Counted from the stretch's first letter, positions 1 to 8,736 are shown. The stretch is 17,143 bases of DNA from Bacilli bacterium (GCA_900752975.1 CAADXH010000011.1:1-17143); one strand, 5' to 3'. Notes: a model not told the origin generated them from the letters alone. Made by a program: numbers and translations.

Positions 1-77
1 ATTGTTTTTGTGCAAGAAGAGCAAAAAAAGCTTAACTAATAAAAATACGTAAATTTCTTTAATTATTTTAAACATTG

Positions 78-86
78 TGGTATAAT
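78..86 (+). promoter_or_regulatory. Extended -10 promoter of nifJ
   Basis: TATAAT at 81-86 is preceded directly by TGG (78-80), giving an extended -10 element. The hexamer 17 bp upstream (TTTAAT, 58-63) is a weak -35, which an extended -10 tolerates. The start would fall near 93, leaving a leader of about 40 nt. The ribosome site AGGAGG lies at 120-125, 9 nt before the ATG at 135. Confidence 0.65.
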
Positions 87-134
87 AAACGAGTATGAAA
101 ATTAATAAGCATTTAGATTAGGAGGATATTATTT

Positions 135-3100
135 ATGTCTAAAAAAGTTTTCCAATCAATGGATGGAAACCAAGCAGCTGCTCATGCGGCTTACGCCTTT
201 ACTGAAGTAGCTGGTATTTATCCAATTACTCCATCATCACCAATGGCTGAGTATGCGGAAGAATGGGCATCAAAAGGTAAAAAGAATCTTTTTGGTATGC
301 CTGTTAAAATTGTTGAAATGCAATCAGAAGCTGGTGCAGCAGGTTCAGTTCACGGCTCATTACAAGCTGGTGCTTTAACTACTACATTTACAGCTAGCCA
401 AGGTTTATTATTAAAGATTCCTAATATGTACAAAATAGCAGGTGAATTATTGCCTGGTGTTATTCATGTTTCTGCAAGAAGCCTTGCTGCTCAAGCATTA
501 TCAATTTTTGGTGATCACCAAGACGTTATGGCATGCCGTCAAACTGGTTTTGCTATGCTTGCTACATCAAGTGTTCAAGAAGTTATGGACCTTGCCGGTG
601 TTGCTCACCTTGCCGCAATTAAAACTAGTGTGCCATTTATGCACTTCTTTGATGGATTTAGAACAAGTCATGAAATCCAAAAAGTTGAAGTAATGGATTA
701 TGAAGTATTTGATAAATTATTAGACCGTGAAGCAGTACAAGCTTTCCGTAATCGTGCTTTAAATTTTGAACATCCTGTTACAAGAGGAACTGCTCAAAAC
801 GATGACGTTTACTTCCAAACTCGTGAAGCAAGTAACAAATTCTATAATGAAGTTCCTGCTGTTGTTGCTGATTATATGGCAAAAATTAGTGAAGTAACTG
901 GCCGTAACTATGCCCCATTTGTATACTATGGTGCTGAAGATGCAACTGATGTAATCATTGCTATGGGTTCTGTTACTGAAACTACTAAACAAGTTGTTGA
1001 TTATTTAAATGCTCAAGGTAGAAAAACTGGCTGTGTAACTGTACACCTATATCGTCCTTTCGCAAAAGAATATTTATTTAAAGTAATGCCTAAGACAGTT
1101 AAGAGAATTGCTGTATTAGACCGTACTAAAGAACCTGGTTCAATTGGTGAACCTCTATACTTAGATATCAAGGCTGCTTTCTATGGACAAGAAAACGCCC
1201 CTAGAATTATTGGTGGTCGTTATGGATTATCTAGTAAAGATACTACTCCTGCTCAAATCATCGCTGTTTATGATCATCTAGCAAAAGATGGATTTGATGG
1301 ATTTACAGTTGGTATTGAAGATGATGTAACTCATTTAAGCATTCCAGTTGGTAAAGAAGTTAAATTATTAGAAGGTACTTCTGAACTAGTATTCTATGGT
1401 TTAGGTAGTGATGGTACTGTAGGTGCTAACAAAAATACTATTAAGATTATTGGTGATAACACTGACCTATATGCACAAGCATATTTCGCATATGACTCTA
1501 AGAAGAGTGGTGGCGTAACTCGTTCACATTTACGTTTTGGTCCTAAACCAATTACTGCTCCATATCTTGTAAGTCTAGCAGATTTCGTTAGCTGCAGTCT
1601 TGAAGCTTATGTTGAAAAATATGATATGTTAAGTTGCTTAAAAGATGGTGGAACTTTCTTACTAAATACAGTTAAATCAGCTGATGAAATTGAAGCTCAT
1701 TTACCTAATAGTTTTAAGAAAGCATTAGCAGAAAAACATGCTAAGTTCTATATCATTGATGCTGTACATCTAGCTCGTCAAATCGGTTTAGGTGGAAGAA
1801 CTAATACAATCTTACAATCTGCATTCTTCAAATTAAATGAACAAATTATGCCTTATGATCATGCTCAAGAATTAATGAAGAAATATGCAGCTAAAACATA
1901 TGCTAAGAAGGGTGAAGCTGTTGTTCAATTAAACTATCAAGCAATCGATAAAGGTGCTGAAGGATTAGTAGAAGTAACAGTTAAACCTGAATGGGCAAAT
2001 CTTCCTGTTGAAAAACATGAAGTATCAAGTGATCGTCCTCATTTCGTAAAAGACATTGCTGATCCAGTTAATGCTATTAAAGGATATGATCTTCCTGTTT
2101 CTGCATTTAATGGATTTGAAGATGGTACAATTCCATGTGGTACAGCCGCATATGAAAAACGTGGTACAGCTAACTTTGTTCCTGAATGGAATCCTGAAAA
2201 CTGTATTCAATGTAATCGTTGTGCATTTGTATGTCCTCATGCTGTAATTCGTCCATTCCTTGCAACTGAAGAAGAAATGAAGAATGCTCCAGAAGGCGTT
2301 AAAACTCTTAATGCAATTGGTAAAGACTTTGCTGGATTACAATATTCTATCCAAATCTCTACACTTGACTGTACTGGATGTGAAGTATGCGTAAATACTT
2401 GTCCTGGTAAGAAAGGTGAAAAAGCTCTTAAGATGGTTCCTATTGATCAAGCAATTGAAGATAAACAAGCAGAACATGCTAAATATTTCTTCAACGAAGT
2501 AACTTATAAAGACTACTTAGTTGATAAGATGGCTAATGCTAAGAATTCGCAATTTGCTCAACCATTATTTGAATTCTCAGGCGCTTGTGGCGGTTGTGGT
2601 GAAACTCCTTATGTTAAACTTGCAACTCAATTATTTGGTGACCATATGGTAGTTGCTAACGCAACAGGTTGTTCTTCAATTTATGGTGGTAGCTTCCCTG
2701 CTTCTCCTTATACAAAGAACAAAGATGGCAATGGTCCAGCTTGGGCTAACTCTCTATTTGAAGACAATGCTGAATTTGGTTTTGGTATGACTAATGCTTC
2801 AAATGCATTACGTGATCAAATAGCTACAATCATGGAAGAAGCTCTTGAAGAAGGTTGCTGCAATGAAAAAGTTCAAGAATTATTCAAGAAATGGCTAGAA
2901 AACCGTGAAGACTATAAAGTGACTAAAGAAGTTAAAAATGAACTTGTTCCATTACTAGAACAATGTGATGGCGAAAGAGCTAAGAGAATCTTAGGATTAA
3001 AAGATCATTTAGTTAAACGTTCACAATGGATCTTTGGTGGTGATGGATGGGCATACGACATTGGTTACGGAGGCTTAGACCATGTTATCGCTAATGGTGA

Positions 3101-3680
3101 AGATATTAATATCTTAGTATTAGATACAGAAGTTTACTCTAACACTGGTGGTCAATCTTCTAAATCAAGTCCTACTGCTTCAATTGCAAAATTCACAGCA
3201 GCTGGTAAACATGGTAAGAAGAAAGACTTAGCCGCAATCGCAATGAGTTATGGACATGTATATGTTGCTTACGTTTCTCATGGTGCTGACCAAGCTCAAT
3301 TATTAAAAGCAATGCGTGAAGCAGAAGCATATCACGGACCATCAATTATCATTGCTTATTCTCCATGTATCAACCATGGTGTAAAAGCTGGTATGGGTAA
3401 ATCACAAGAACAAGCTAAACTTGCAGTTGAATGTGGTTACTGGACACTTCTAAGATTTGATCCAAGACTAGCAGCAGAAGGCAAGAACCCACTAGTATTA
3501 GATTCTAAAGAACCTAACTGGGATTTATATGATCAATATCTAATGAGTGAAACTCGTTATGCACAATTAAAGAATGTTAATCCAACTGAAGCAGAAGCTC
3601 TACTTGCTAAGAATAAAGCAGAAGCTATGCGTCGTTATAAGATGTATCAAAGATACTTATCAATGGATTATTCACTATAA
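135..3680 (+). CDS. nifJ: Pyruvate:ferredoxin (flavodoxin) oxidoreductase, single-chain
   Basis: Cytoplasmic enzyme that oxidises pyruvate with CoA to acetyl-CoA and CO2, passing two electrons to ferredoxin or flavodoxin; the central pyruvate step of anaerobic fermenters. The 1181 residues match the usual length of the fused homodimeric form. Domain order seen: N-terminal pyruvate-binding domain with YPITPSSPMAE (29-39), domain II (about 260-360), gamma-type domain (about 415-620), EKR motif YEKRG (673-677), a two-cluster ferredoxin domain with C690/C693/C696/C700 and C746/C749/C752/C756, and the TPP domain with GDG (969-971) and the following Asn (N1003). A third [4Fe-4S] site is formed by C818, C821, C846 and C1078, so all three clusters are conserved. 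It sits alone between its own promoter and terminator. Codons look biased toward high expression. Very confident. Confidence 0.98.
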   Translation: MSKKVFQSMDGNQAAAHAAYAFTEVAGIYPITPSSPMAEYAEEWASKGKKNLFGMPVKIVEMQSEAGAAGSVHGSLQAGALTTTFTASQGLLLKIPNMYKIAGELLPGVIHVSARSLAAQALSIFGDHQDVMACRQTGFAMLATSSVQEVMDLAGVAHLAAIKTSVPFMHFFDGFRTSHEIQKVEVMDYEVFDKLLDREAVQAFRNRALNFEHPVTRGTAQNDDVYFQTREASNKFYNEVPAVVADYMAKISEVTGRNYAPFVYYGAEDATDVIIAMGSVTETTKQVVDYLNAQGRKTGCVTVHLYRPFAKEYLFKVMPKTVKRIAVLDRTKEPGSIGEPLYLDIKAAFYGQENAPRIIGGRYGLSSKDTTPAQIIAVYDHLAKDGFDGFTVGIEDDVTHLSIPVGKEVKLLEGTSELVFYGLGSDGTVGANKNTIKIIGDNTDLYAQAYFAYDSKKSGGVTRSHLRFGPKPITAPYLVSLADFVSCSLEAYVEKYDMLSCLKDGGTFLLNTVKSADEIEAHLPNSFKKALAEKHAKFYIIDAVHLARQIGLGGRTNTILQSAFFKLNEQIMPYDHAQELMKKYAAKTYAKKGEAVVQLNYQAIDKGAEGLVEVTVKPEWANLPVEKHEVSSDRPHFVKDIADPVNAIKGYDLPVSAFNGFEDGTIPCGTAAYEKRGTANFVPEWNPENCIQCNRCAFVCPHAVIRPFLATEEEMKNAPEGVKTLNAIGKDFAGLQYSIQISTLDCTGCEVCVNTCPGKKGEKALKMVPIDQAIEDKQAEHAKYFFNEVTYKDYLVDKMANAKNSQFAQPLFEFSGACGGCGETPYVKLATQLFGDHMVVANATGCSSIYGGSFPASPYTKNKDGNGPAWANSLFEDNAEFGFGMTNASNALRDQIATIMEEALEEGCCNEKVQELFKKWLENREDYKVTKEVKNELVPLLEQCDGERAKRILGLKDHLVKRSQWIFGGDGWAYDIGYGGLDHVIANGEDINILVLDTEVYSNTGGQSSKSSPTASIAKFTAAGKHGKKKDLAAIAMSYGHVYVAYVSHGADQAQLLKAMREAEAYHGPSIIIAYSPCINHGVKAGMGKSQEQAKLAVECGYWTLLRFDPRLAAEGKNPLVLDSKEPNWDLYDQYLMSETRYAQLKNVNPTEAEALLAKNKAEAMRRYKMYQRYLSMDYSL

Positions 3681-3688
3681 TATTAATC

Positions 3689-3725
3689 TAGAGACTATTT
3701 TAATAATAGTCTCTATTTTTCTTTT
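3689..3725 (+). terminator. Rho-independent terminator of nifJ
   Basis: An 11-bp perfect stem (3689-3699 with 3705-3715) and a 5-nt loop are followed by a T-rich run (TTTTTCTTTT). It begins 8 nt after the nifJ stop and closes that gene as a single-gene transcript. Confidence 0.9.
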
Positions 3726-3753
3726 CTAAAGAGTAAACTTTTTTTCATATTCT

Positions 3754-3782
3754 TTTACAAAACACACAAAAATAAGTATAAT
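3754..3782 (+). promoter_or_regulatory. Sigma-A type promoter of the lipoprotein operon
   Basis: TTTACA (3754-3759) and TATAAT (3777-3782) are separated by exactly 17 bp. The predicted start is near 3789, about 23 nt before the first ATG. An AGAGG ribosome site lies at 3799-3803. Confidence 0.85.
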
Positions 3783-3811
3783 AAGAGTAATAGTATATAG
3801 AGGTAAGAAAT

Positions 3812-4174
3812 ATGAATACAAAAAAAATAACAATTAGATTAATAATAGTGATGTTTATTGCATTCTTTTGTTTAACGTTAACAAGTTGTAAGATATCTGA
3901 GTCTTACGCAAAAAAGATTAATGATGCATATGATAACGGAACTCCTCTTACCTATAATGATGTAATGCTTAGACTTGGAACTCCGTTTAGTAAAGAAATA
4001 AATGGAAGTCCATCTGTTGCTACTGGATATGCTGAGTGGTTTCAAGGTTATGTAGAGGGGGAAGAAACAAAGTTTGTTAAGGATAACAAAAAAGGTAAGA
4101 AAATAAAGGCAATATATGTAGAATTTATAAATGGTAAAGCTATAGGTGCGAGATACTATGTCGTTAATGGATAA
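3812..4174 (+). CDS. Small lipoprotein with BamE/SmpA-like motif
   Basis: A 120-residue predicted lipoprotein. The N-terminus has Lys/Arg, a hydrophobic stretch (about 10-23) and lipobox LTSC with the acylated Cys at 26, so the mature part should be anchored on the outer face of the cell membrane. The mature domain of about 95 residues contains TYNDVMLRLGTP, which fits the helix-then-LG.P signature of the SmpA/OmlA (BamE-like) fold, and ends in beta-strand-like segments (AIYVEFINGKAIGARYY). That fold occurs in Gram-positives in proteins unrelated to outer-membrane assembly, so no function follows from it. It is first gene of a three-gene operon, and its end overlaps the next start. The start at 3812 has AGAGG 8 nt upstream. 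The lipoprotein call is firm; the fold is inferred by eye. Confidence 0.85.
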   Translation: MNTKKITIRLIIVMFIAFFCLTLTSCKISESYAKKINDAYDNGTPLTYNDVMLRLGTPFSKEINGSPSVATGYAEWFQGYVEGEETKFVKDNKKGKKIKAIYVEFINGKAIGARYYVVNG

Positions 4175-4517
4175 AAAAATTTATAGATATTTTGTTTGCA
4201 TAATTTCTTTAATAATGATTTTTACATTAATTAGTTGTAATAAAGTTACTAAAAGTAATTATGACAAAATATATATAGGAATGAGAAAATCAGAAGTTAT
4301 TAAAATTATTGGACTACCAGATGAAACAATACCACAGCTTACATATGATATTTGTTATTGGTACGATAACGCAACTAGCTTTAAAGATGCAATTGAAAAA
4401 GAAAAAGAAGGAAAGGAAGTTTATTGTATCATTCTAACCTTTACAATTGATGAAGGTACACCAAGTGTGGTTACCCATAAAGAATATGGAAGAATACAAG
4501 ACTTTAAAGGTGAATAA
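4158..4517 (+). CDS. Small lipoprotein, BamE/SmpA-like, second of the pair
   Basis: A predicted lipoprotein of 119 residues from the ATG at 4158. I prefer that start because AGGTG (4144-4148) is 9 nt upstream; a GTG at 4146 and an ATG at 4167 are alternatives. The hydrophobic signal ends in lipobox LISC. The mature part starts with YDKIYIGMRKSEVIKIIG, a clear match to the 'I..GM...eV..ilG.P' signature of BamE/SmpA-like domains, followed by a Trp-containing strand (CYWYDN) and a strand-rich C-terminus. It overlaps the upstream lipoprotein gene by 17 nt and is translationally coupled to it. The two share architecture (signal, Cys, LG.P helix) but little plain identity, so an old duplication is likely. 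Partner or substrate is unknown. Confidence 0.85.
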   Translation: MSLMDKKIYRYFVCIISLIMIFTLISCNKVTKSNYDKIYIGMRKSEVIKIIGLPDETIPQLTYDICYWYDNATSFKDAIEKEKEGKEVYCIILTFTIDEGTPSVVTHKEYGRIQDFKGE

Positions 4518-4518
4518 G

Positions 4519-5322
4519 ATGAGTTACGCAAAAACAAGACTTGAAAACGATAAAAGAAAAAACAAACCTAATATAATATTTCCAATTATTAATACTATTT
4601 TCGCAACCATCCTTATGGGAATAGTTATATTTTTATTTTGTACGAGTAAAGGCTCATTTGGAATTGGTTTATTTATTTTCTGTGTAGTTATATTAATTTT
4701 ATATCCATTATCTAGTTGGTTAAATAGTTTTGTTCTAAAGAAAATGAATCTAAAGAAAATTAATAACTATGAAAAAGAAACTGAAATGCTAATTAAATAT
4801 GTGAAAAGATATGAATCATATCATGCATATGAACTTAGCAAAGATTTAAATATTAACTTTGAAATAGAAAAAACTAATGAAATAGTCGAAGGGGAACCGC
4901 TTAAGTTCAACCCCGACACTTGTAGTTTAGGTGTTCCTCAAAATGCTAACGTGTTACTAACTTTAGGTGTAAGTTTTGCAGGAATTGAAGTAAATAAAGA
5001 AACTAAACAAATAGTAGGAGTTGCAGGAATGTTGCCGCGTTCAGTCTGGTACCCTAAAAAATTAAAATCCCCTACCCCAACTAAAGCTAAAATTAAAGTT
5101 GATTTCAATGGTTTTAATATCAACAATAAAATTGTTATCCATGCATTAAGAAGAGCGGATATATATTACGACAATAAAACGGGATGGTTAGCAGTAGGAG
5201 AAAGAAAAGTTACAGTTATAGATGATGCGTATGAAATTAAAAAAGGTGTCATAATTGTATTAAGAGATCAAGAACTTATGTCCGTTTGGCTTGAGCTTGA
5301 CCCCAATCTATTAGTAAAATAA
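4519..5322 (+). CDS. Two-TM membrane protein of unknown function
   Basis: 267 residues from the ATG at 4519; a GGTGA ribosome site lies at 4509-4513 inside the preceding gene, and the gap to that gene's stop is 1 nt. An upstream in-frame ATG at 4447 would lie deep in the lipoprotein gene and has no ribosome site. A charged N-terminus (residues 1-17) leads to two hydrophobic helices (about 18-41 and 46-68) with a short Gly/Ser loop, then a Lys-rich helical linker (about 70-120) and a strand-rich C-terminal domain (about 125-267). I do not recognise the family. By the positive-inside rule both termini are probably cytoplasmic, opposite the two lipoproteins encoded just before it, which makes a membrane complex of the three plausible but unproven. 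Last gene of its operon. Confidence 0.8.
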   Translation: MSYAKTRLENDKRKNKPNIIFPIINTIFATILMGIVIFLFCTSKGSFGIGLFIFCVVILILYPLSSWLNSFVLKKMNLKKINNYEKETEMLIKYVKRYESYHAYELSKDLNINFEIEKTNEIVEGEPLKFNPDTCSLGVPQNANVLLTLGVSFAGIEVNKETKQIVGVAGMLPRSVWYPKKLKSPTPTKAKIKVDFNGFNINNKIVIHALRRADIYYDNKTGWLAVGERKVTVIDDAYEIKKGVIIVLRDQELMSVWLELDPNLLVK

Positions 5323-5353
5323 GGTGTATTCTTGAAAATGAATATACCTTTTT
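5321..5353 (+). terminator. Terminator of the lipoprotein operon
   Basis: An 11-bp stem with one G.U pair (5321-5331 with 5340-5350), an 8-nt loop, and a T run continuing to 5353. The stem overlaps the last two bases of the upstream stop codon. Confidence 0.85.
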
Positions 5354-5416
5354 AAAAGTTTACTAGTAAAAAAACAATGAATAGGTTATACTAAATATAT
5401 ATATTTAATTATTTAT

Positions 5417-5445
5417 TTGCAAAATTTACAAAAATTTGGTATAAT
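5417..5445 (+). promoter_or_regulatory. Promoter of the suf operon
   Basis: TTGCAA (5417-5422), a 17-bp spacer and TATAAT (5440-5445) preceded by TGG, an extended -10 like that of nifJ. The leader to sufC is about 55 nt. I see no clear IscR- or Fur-type palindrome; the surrounding DNA is simply AT-rich. Confidence 0.8.
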
Positions 5446-5506
5446 ATATTAGTTAAAAGGATTAATAAAATATAAACATATAAAGTCAGTAAAGGAGATA
5501 TGAAAT

Positions 5507-6334
5507 ATGTCTAAATTACAAATTAAAAATCTACATGTAAGTGTTGAAGGAAAGGAAATATTAAAAGGTGTAAATCTTGAAATGGAAACTGGTGAATTCC
5601 ATGTTATTATGGGACCTAATGGAACCGGTAAATCTACACTTGCATCCACTATTATGGGACATTATAAATACGAAGTAACTGAAGGTGAAATTCTTCTTGA
5701 TGGCGAAGATGTTTTGAAAATGACAGTTGATGAAAGAAGTAGAAAAGGTTTATTCCTTGCTATGCAATATCCAAGTGAAATAGCAGGTGTTACTAATTCT
5801 GATTTCATTAAGAGTGCTATGCAAGCAAGACTTGGCAAAGATGAAAGAATTTCTTTATTTAAGTTTATTAAATCACTTGATACAGCTGTAAAAGAACTTA
5901 AAATGCGTGAGGATTTACCTCAAAGATATGTTAATGAAGGCTTTTCAGGTGGCGAAAAAAAGCGTAATGAAATCCTTCAAATGAAGTTACTAAAGCCCAA
6001 ATTTGCTATTCTTGATGAAATTGACTCAGGCCTTGATGTTGATGCCCTAAAAATTGTTGGTGAAAATGTTAATAACATGAAGTCAAATGACTTTGGTGCT
6101 TTAATTATTACTCACTATGAAAGATTATTAGATTACTTATCAATAGATAAAGTTCATGTTTTAATAAATGGTAAGATTGTTGCGGATGGCGGACTAGAAC
6201 TTATTACTAAGATTGATCAAGAAGGTTATGACTGGATTAAAGAAGAACTAGGTATTGAAGATGAAGAAACTGTACGTCCTAATATCTTAGGTAGTTGTGC
6301 TGTTAAACAAAATTTAGGAGATAAAAATGACTAG
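5507..6334 (+). CDS. sufC: Fe-S cluster assembly ATPase SufC
   Basis: ABC-type ATPase of the SufBCD scaffold; ATP binding drives the SufC dimerisation that opens SufB-SufD for cluster formation. It is soluble and not a transporter. Motifs: Walker A GPNGTGKST (36-44), signature FSGGEKKR starting at F146, Walker B AILDE ending D170-E171 followed by IDSGLD, and the switch His at 203. The 275 residues are slightly longer than the usual 250-260, owing to a tail after GIEDEE that contains a lone Cys (GSCAVK). AAGGAG at 5492-5497 fixes the start. First gene of sufCDSUB; its stop overlaps the sufD start by 8 nt. Confidence 0.97.
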   Translation: MSKLQIKNLHVSVEGKEILKGVNLEMETGEFHVIMGPNGTGKSTLASTIMGHYKYEVTEGEILLDGEDVLKMTVDERSRKGLFLAMQYPSEIAGVTNSDFIKSAMQARLGKDERISLFKFIKSLDTAVKELKMREDLPQRYVNEGFSGGEKKRNEILQMKLLKPKFAILDEIDSGLDVDALKIVGENVNNMKSNDFGALIITHYERLLDYLSIDKVHVLINGKIVADGGLELITKIDQEGYDWIKEELGIEDEETVRPNILGSCAVKQNLGDKND

Positions 6335-7070
6335 TGTAGTTACCAAACCTTCAACAAAAGAATATATTATTAGTAATAATTCATCATTAATAAAATATGA
6401 CGTAGATGAAGAAACAAAAATTGTGACAATTAAAGTTATGCCAAATGCCAGTGGAAGTATGGTAGTTTACAATACTAAAGATCACGACATTGATTTTACA
6501 ATGCATATTGAACTAATGCAAAATGCTACATTTAAACTATATAACATAACAACAACAGATTACAACGTTAATATAAAAGTATTATGTGACTTAAAAGAAC
6601 AAAATAGTTTATTTGAAAACTTAAGTGTTTCTTTAAGTGGTGCTTCATCTAACTATAATAGCTATACTAATATCAATCATTTAGCTCCTAATACAACTAG
6701 TGAACTTTCGGTATACGCTATTGCGAAAGGAAAAGCAAGTGTTAAACTTGATAACAACGCCTTTATTAAAAAAGGATGTAGTAAAGCAGTTGCTCACCAA
6801 AAGGCTAAAGGACTTACGCTTGATAAAACTTCATCTATTAAAGCCCTACCAAATTTATTTATTGATGAATATGATGTAATAGCTAACCACGCTGCATCAA
6901 TTGGCTCATTAAATCCTGAAGATTTATTTTATTTAATGAGTAGAGGACTAAATAAAGAAGAAGCTTCTAAAATAATTATTATGGGTTTCATTACCCCACT
7001 AGTTGAAAAAATAAGTGATAATGAAACTAAACAAATGATTTTAAATAAATTCTTAGAAAAAGCAATATAA
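6327..7070 (+). CDS. sufD: Fe-S cluster assembly protein SufD, short form
   Basis: SufD pairs with SufB and two SufC to form the scaffold on which new Fe-S clusters are built. The C-terminal half is typical: NHLAPNTTSE, then DVIANHAAS with the candidate cluster-site His at 188 (by eye equivalent to E. coli SufD His360), and FYLMSRGLNKEEA before the last helix. At 247 residues it is much shorter than the roughly 420-440 of Bacillus and E. coli SufD: the N-terminal helical domain and part of the beta-helix are missing. The reading frame is clean, and the start has AGGAG (6316-6320) placed inside sufC, so this looks like a genuine compact form, not a broken gene. It overlaps sufC by 8 nt and is followed by sufS after 17 nt. 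Confidence 0.9.
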   Translation: MTSVVTKPSTKEYIISNNSSLIKYDVDEETKIVTIKVMPNASGSMVVYNTKDHDIDFTMHIELMQNATFKLYNITTTDYNVNIKVLCDLKEQNSLFENLSVSLSGASSNYNSYTNINHLAPNTTSELSVYAIAKGKASVKLDNNAFIKKGCSKAVAHQKAKGLTLDKTSSIKALPNLFIDEYDVIANHAASIGSLNPEDLFYLMSRGLNKEEASKIIIMGFITPLVEKISDNETKQMILNKFLEKAI

Positions 7071-7087
7071 AGAAAGGAGATGTTAAT

Positions 7088-8287
7088 ATGAATGAAATAA
7101 AGAAAGATTTTCCGGTATTAGTTAATAACCCATCTTTAGTTTATCTAGATTCATGTGCTACATCTTTAAAACCAAAATGTGTAATTGATAAAATTGATGA
7201 ATACTATGAAAAATATGGTGTTAATGTTAATCGTGGTGTTTATGAATTAAGTTATCATGCTACTTGTGAATATGAAGAAACAAGAGAAATCACTGCTAAG
7301 TTTTTAAATGCTAAACCCGAAGAAATAGTTTTTACTAAAGGTGCTAGTAATGGATTAAACTTAATTGCTTCAAGCTATGGTCTTGATAATATTCAAGAAG
7401 GTGATGAAATAATTACGAGTGAATTAGAACATCATAGTAATATTATTCCATGGCAAAATGTTGCCAAGCGTAAAAATGCTGTTTTAAAATTTATTGAACT
7501 TGATAGTACTGGTAGAATTACGGTTGAAAGTTTCAAAAGAGTATTAACAAACAAAACCAAGGTAGTAGCAATTACATATGTATCAAATGTTATGGGATAC
7601 ATTACCCCAATAAAAGAAATTATAGATCTTGCTCATAGCGTAGGTGCTGTAGTAGTTGTTGATGCTGCTCAAGCAGTACCTCATATGAAAATAGATGTTA
7701 AAGCATTAGATGTTGATTTCCTTGCTTTTTCAGCTCATAAAATGTTAGGCCCTACCGGATTTGGCATTATGTATGGCAAATATGATTTACTTCAAAAAAT
7801 GAAACCAATTGAATTTGGTGGAGATATGAATGACAATGTAGATTTGTATGAATCTCATTATAAAGATGCTCCATACAAATTTGAAACAGGTACTCCACCT
7901 ATTGCGGAGGCGATTGCCTTTAAAGAAGCAATTAAATATATTGAAAATTATGGATATGACAAGATTCAAAAAACAGAAAAAGAACTAACAAGATATGCGG
8001 TAGAAGAGTTACTAAAAATACCCAATGTTACAGTATATAATCCAACTGTTGAAACAGGTACAATTGCTTTCAACATTAATAATGTACATCCTCATGATGC
8101 CGCAACGTTTTTTGATCAAGAACACATTGCTTTAAGAGCCGGACATCATTGCGCTCAACTAATCACCAAATGGTTAGAATGCGTTGGTACACTTAGAGCC
8201 TGTTTCTATTTATACAACGATTTAGATGATGCTAAAAAGTTTGTAGAAGCCGTTAAAGGTGCGGCTGAATATTTTAAGGAGTGGTAA
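7088..8287 (+). CDS. sufS: Cysteine desulfurase SufS
   Basis: PLP enzyme that takes sulfur from L-cysteine as a persulfide and hands it to SufU, giving L-alanine. The 399 residues are normal for group II desulfurases. Seen in the protein: FSAHKMLGPTG with the PLP-binding Lys at 218, the upstream VVDAAQ Asp and His-rich ELEHHSNI region, and the persulfide-carrying Cys355 in RAGHHCAQ, a short group II active-site loop. AAAGGAG at 7073-7079 precedes the ATG. The final codons contain the ribosome site of sufU. Known partner of SufU in Gram-positive bacteria. Confidence 0.97.
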   Translation: MNEIKKDFPVLVNNPSLVYLDSCATSLKPKCVIDKIDEYYEKYGVNVNRGVYELSYHATCEYEETREITAKFLNAKPEEIVFTKGASNGLNLIASSYGLDNIQEGDEIITSELEHHSNIIPWQNVAKRKNAVLKFIELDSTGRITVESFKRVLTNKTKVVAITYVSNVMGYITPIKEIIDLAHSVGAVVVVDAAQAVPHMKIDVKALDVDFLAFSAHKMLGPTGFGIMYGKYDLLQKMKPIEFGGDMNDNVDLYESHYKDAPYKFETGTPPIAEAIAFKEAIKYIENYGYDKIQKTEKELTRYAVEELLKIPNVTVYNPTVETGTIAFNINNVHPHDAATFFDQEHIALRAGHHCAQLITKWLECVGTLRACFYLYNDLDDAKKFVEAVKGAAEYFKEW

Positions 8288-8289
8288 TA

Positions 8290-8736
8290 ATGAATAATTT
8301 ATCAAATCTATATGGTCAAATAATTAGTGAACATCGTAAATTTCCACGCAACAAAGGCTTAATCGAAGGCTATAAAACCTTAAGACTTAAAAACCCTTCA
8401 TGTGGTGATGATGTGACTGTTCAAGTAGATGTTAAAGATGGCATTATTAAAGATGTTAGACATGATGGTACAGGATGTGCTATTTGCTGTTCTTCCGCCT
8501 CAGTAATGAGTGAGGTGTTAAAAGGAAAAACAGTTAAAGAAGCAGAAAGTATTATTAATGACTTTTATGAATTAATAAAAGGTAATATGCCAGAGAATGA
8601 AGACCGTTTAGAAGAAGCAATTGTTTATATTAACATTCATAATTTCCCTCCACGTGCTAAGTGTGCAACTTTGTCATGGCGTGCGGCCGGAGCTTTACTA
8701 CTTGGTGAAGAAGGAGAAAAAGAAGAACATGAATGA
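8290..8736 (+). CDS. sufU: Zinc-dependent sulfurtransferase SufU
   Basis: Accepts the persulfide from SufS by zinc-ligand swapping and passes sulfur to SufBCD; the Gram-positive replacement for SufE. 148 residues from the ATG at 8290. I chose this over a GTG at 8281 because AAGGAG (8276-8281) is then 8 nt upstream. Zinc ligands are all present: C38 and D40 in NPSCGDD, C63 in GTGCAICC, and C125 in RAKCATLSW. The spacing between the second and third Cys is that of SufU and not of IscU. It follows sufS by 2 nt, and its TGA stop overlaps the sufB start, direct evidence that TGA terminates here. Confidence 0.96.
   Translation: MNNLSNLYGQIISEHRKFPRNKGLIEGYKTLRLKNPSCGDDVTVQVDVKDGIIKDVRHDGTGCAICCSSASVMSEVLKGKTVKEAESIINDFYELIKGNMPENEDRLEEAIVYINIHNFPPRAKCATLSWRAAGALLLGEEGEKEEHE

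Noticed and set aside
95..121. Eight-codon open frame (MKINKHLD) between the nifJ promoter and ribosome site, ending on the AGGAGG
   Set aside because: It begins only a few bases after the likely transcript start, has no ribosome site and no codon theme that would suggest attenuation; probably chance.
8621..8728. Upstream extension of sufB (36 extra codons)
   Set aside because: It would lie inside sufU; homologous SufB proteins start near the ATG at 8729, which overlaps the sufU stop by 8 nt.
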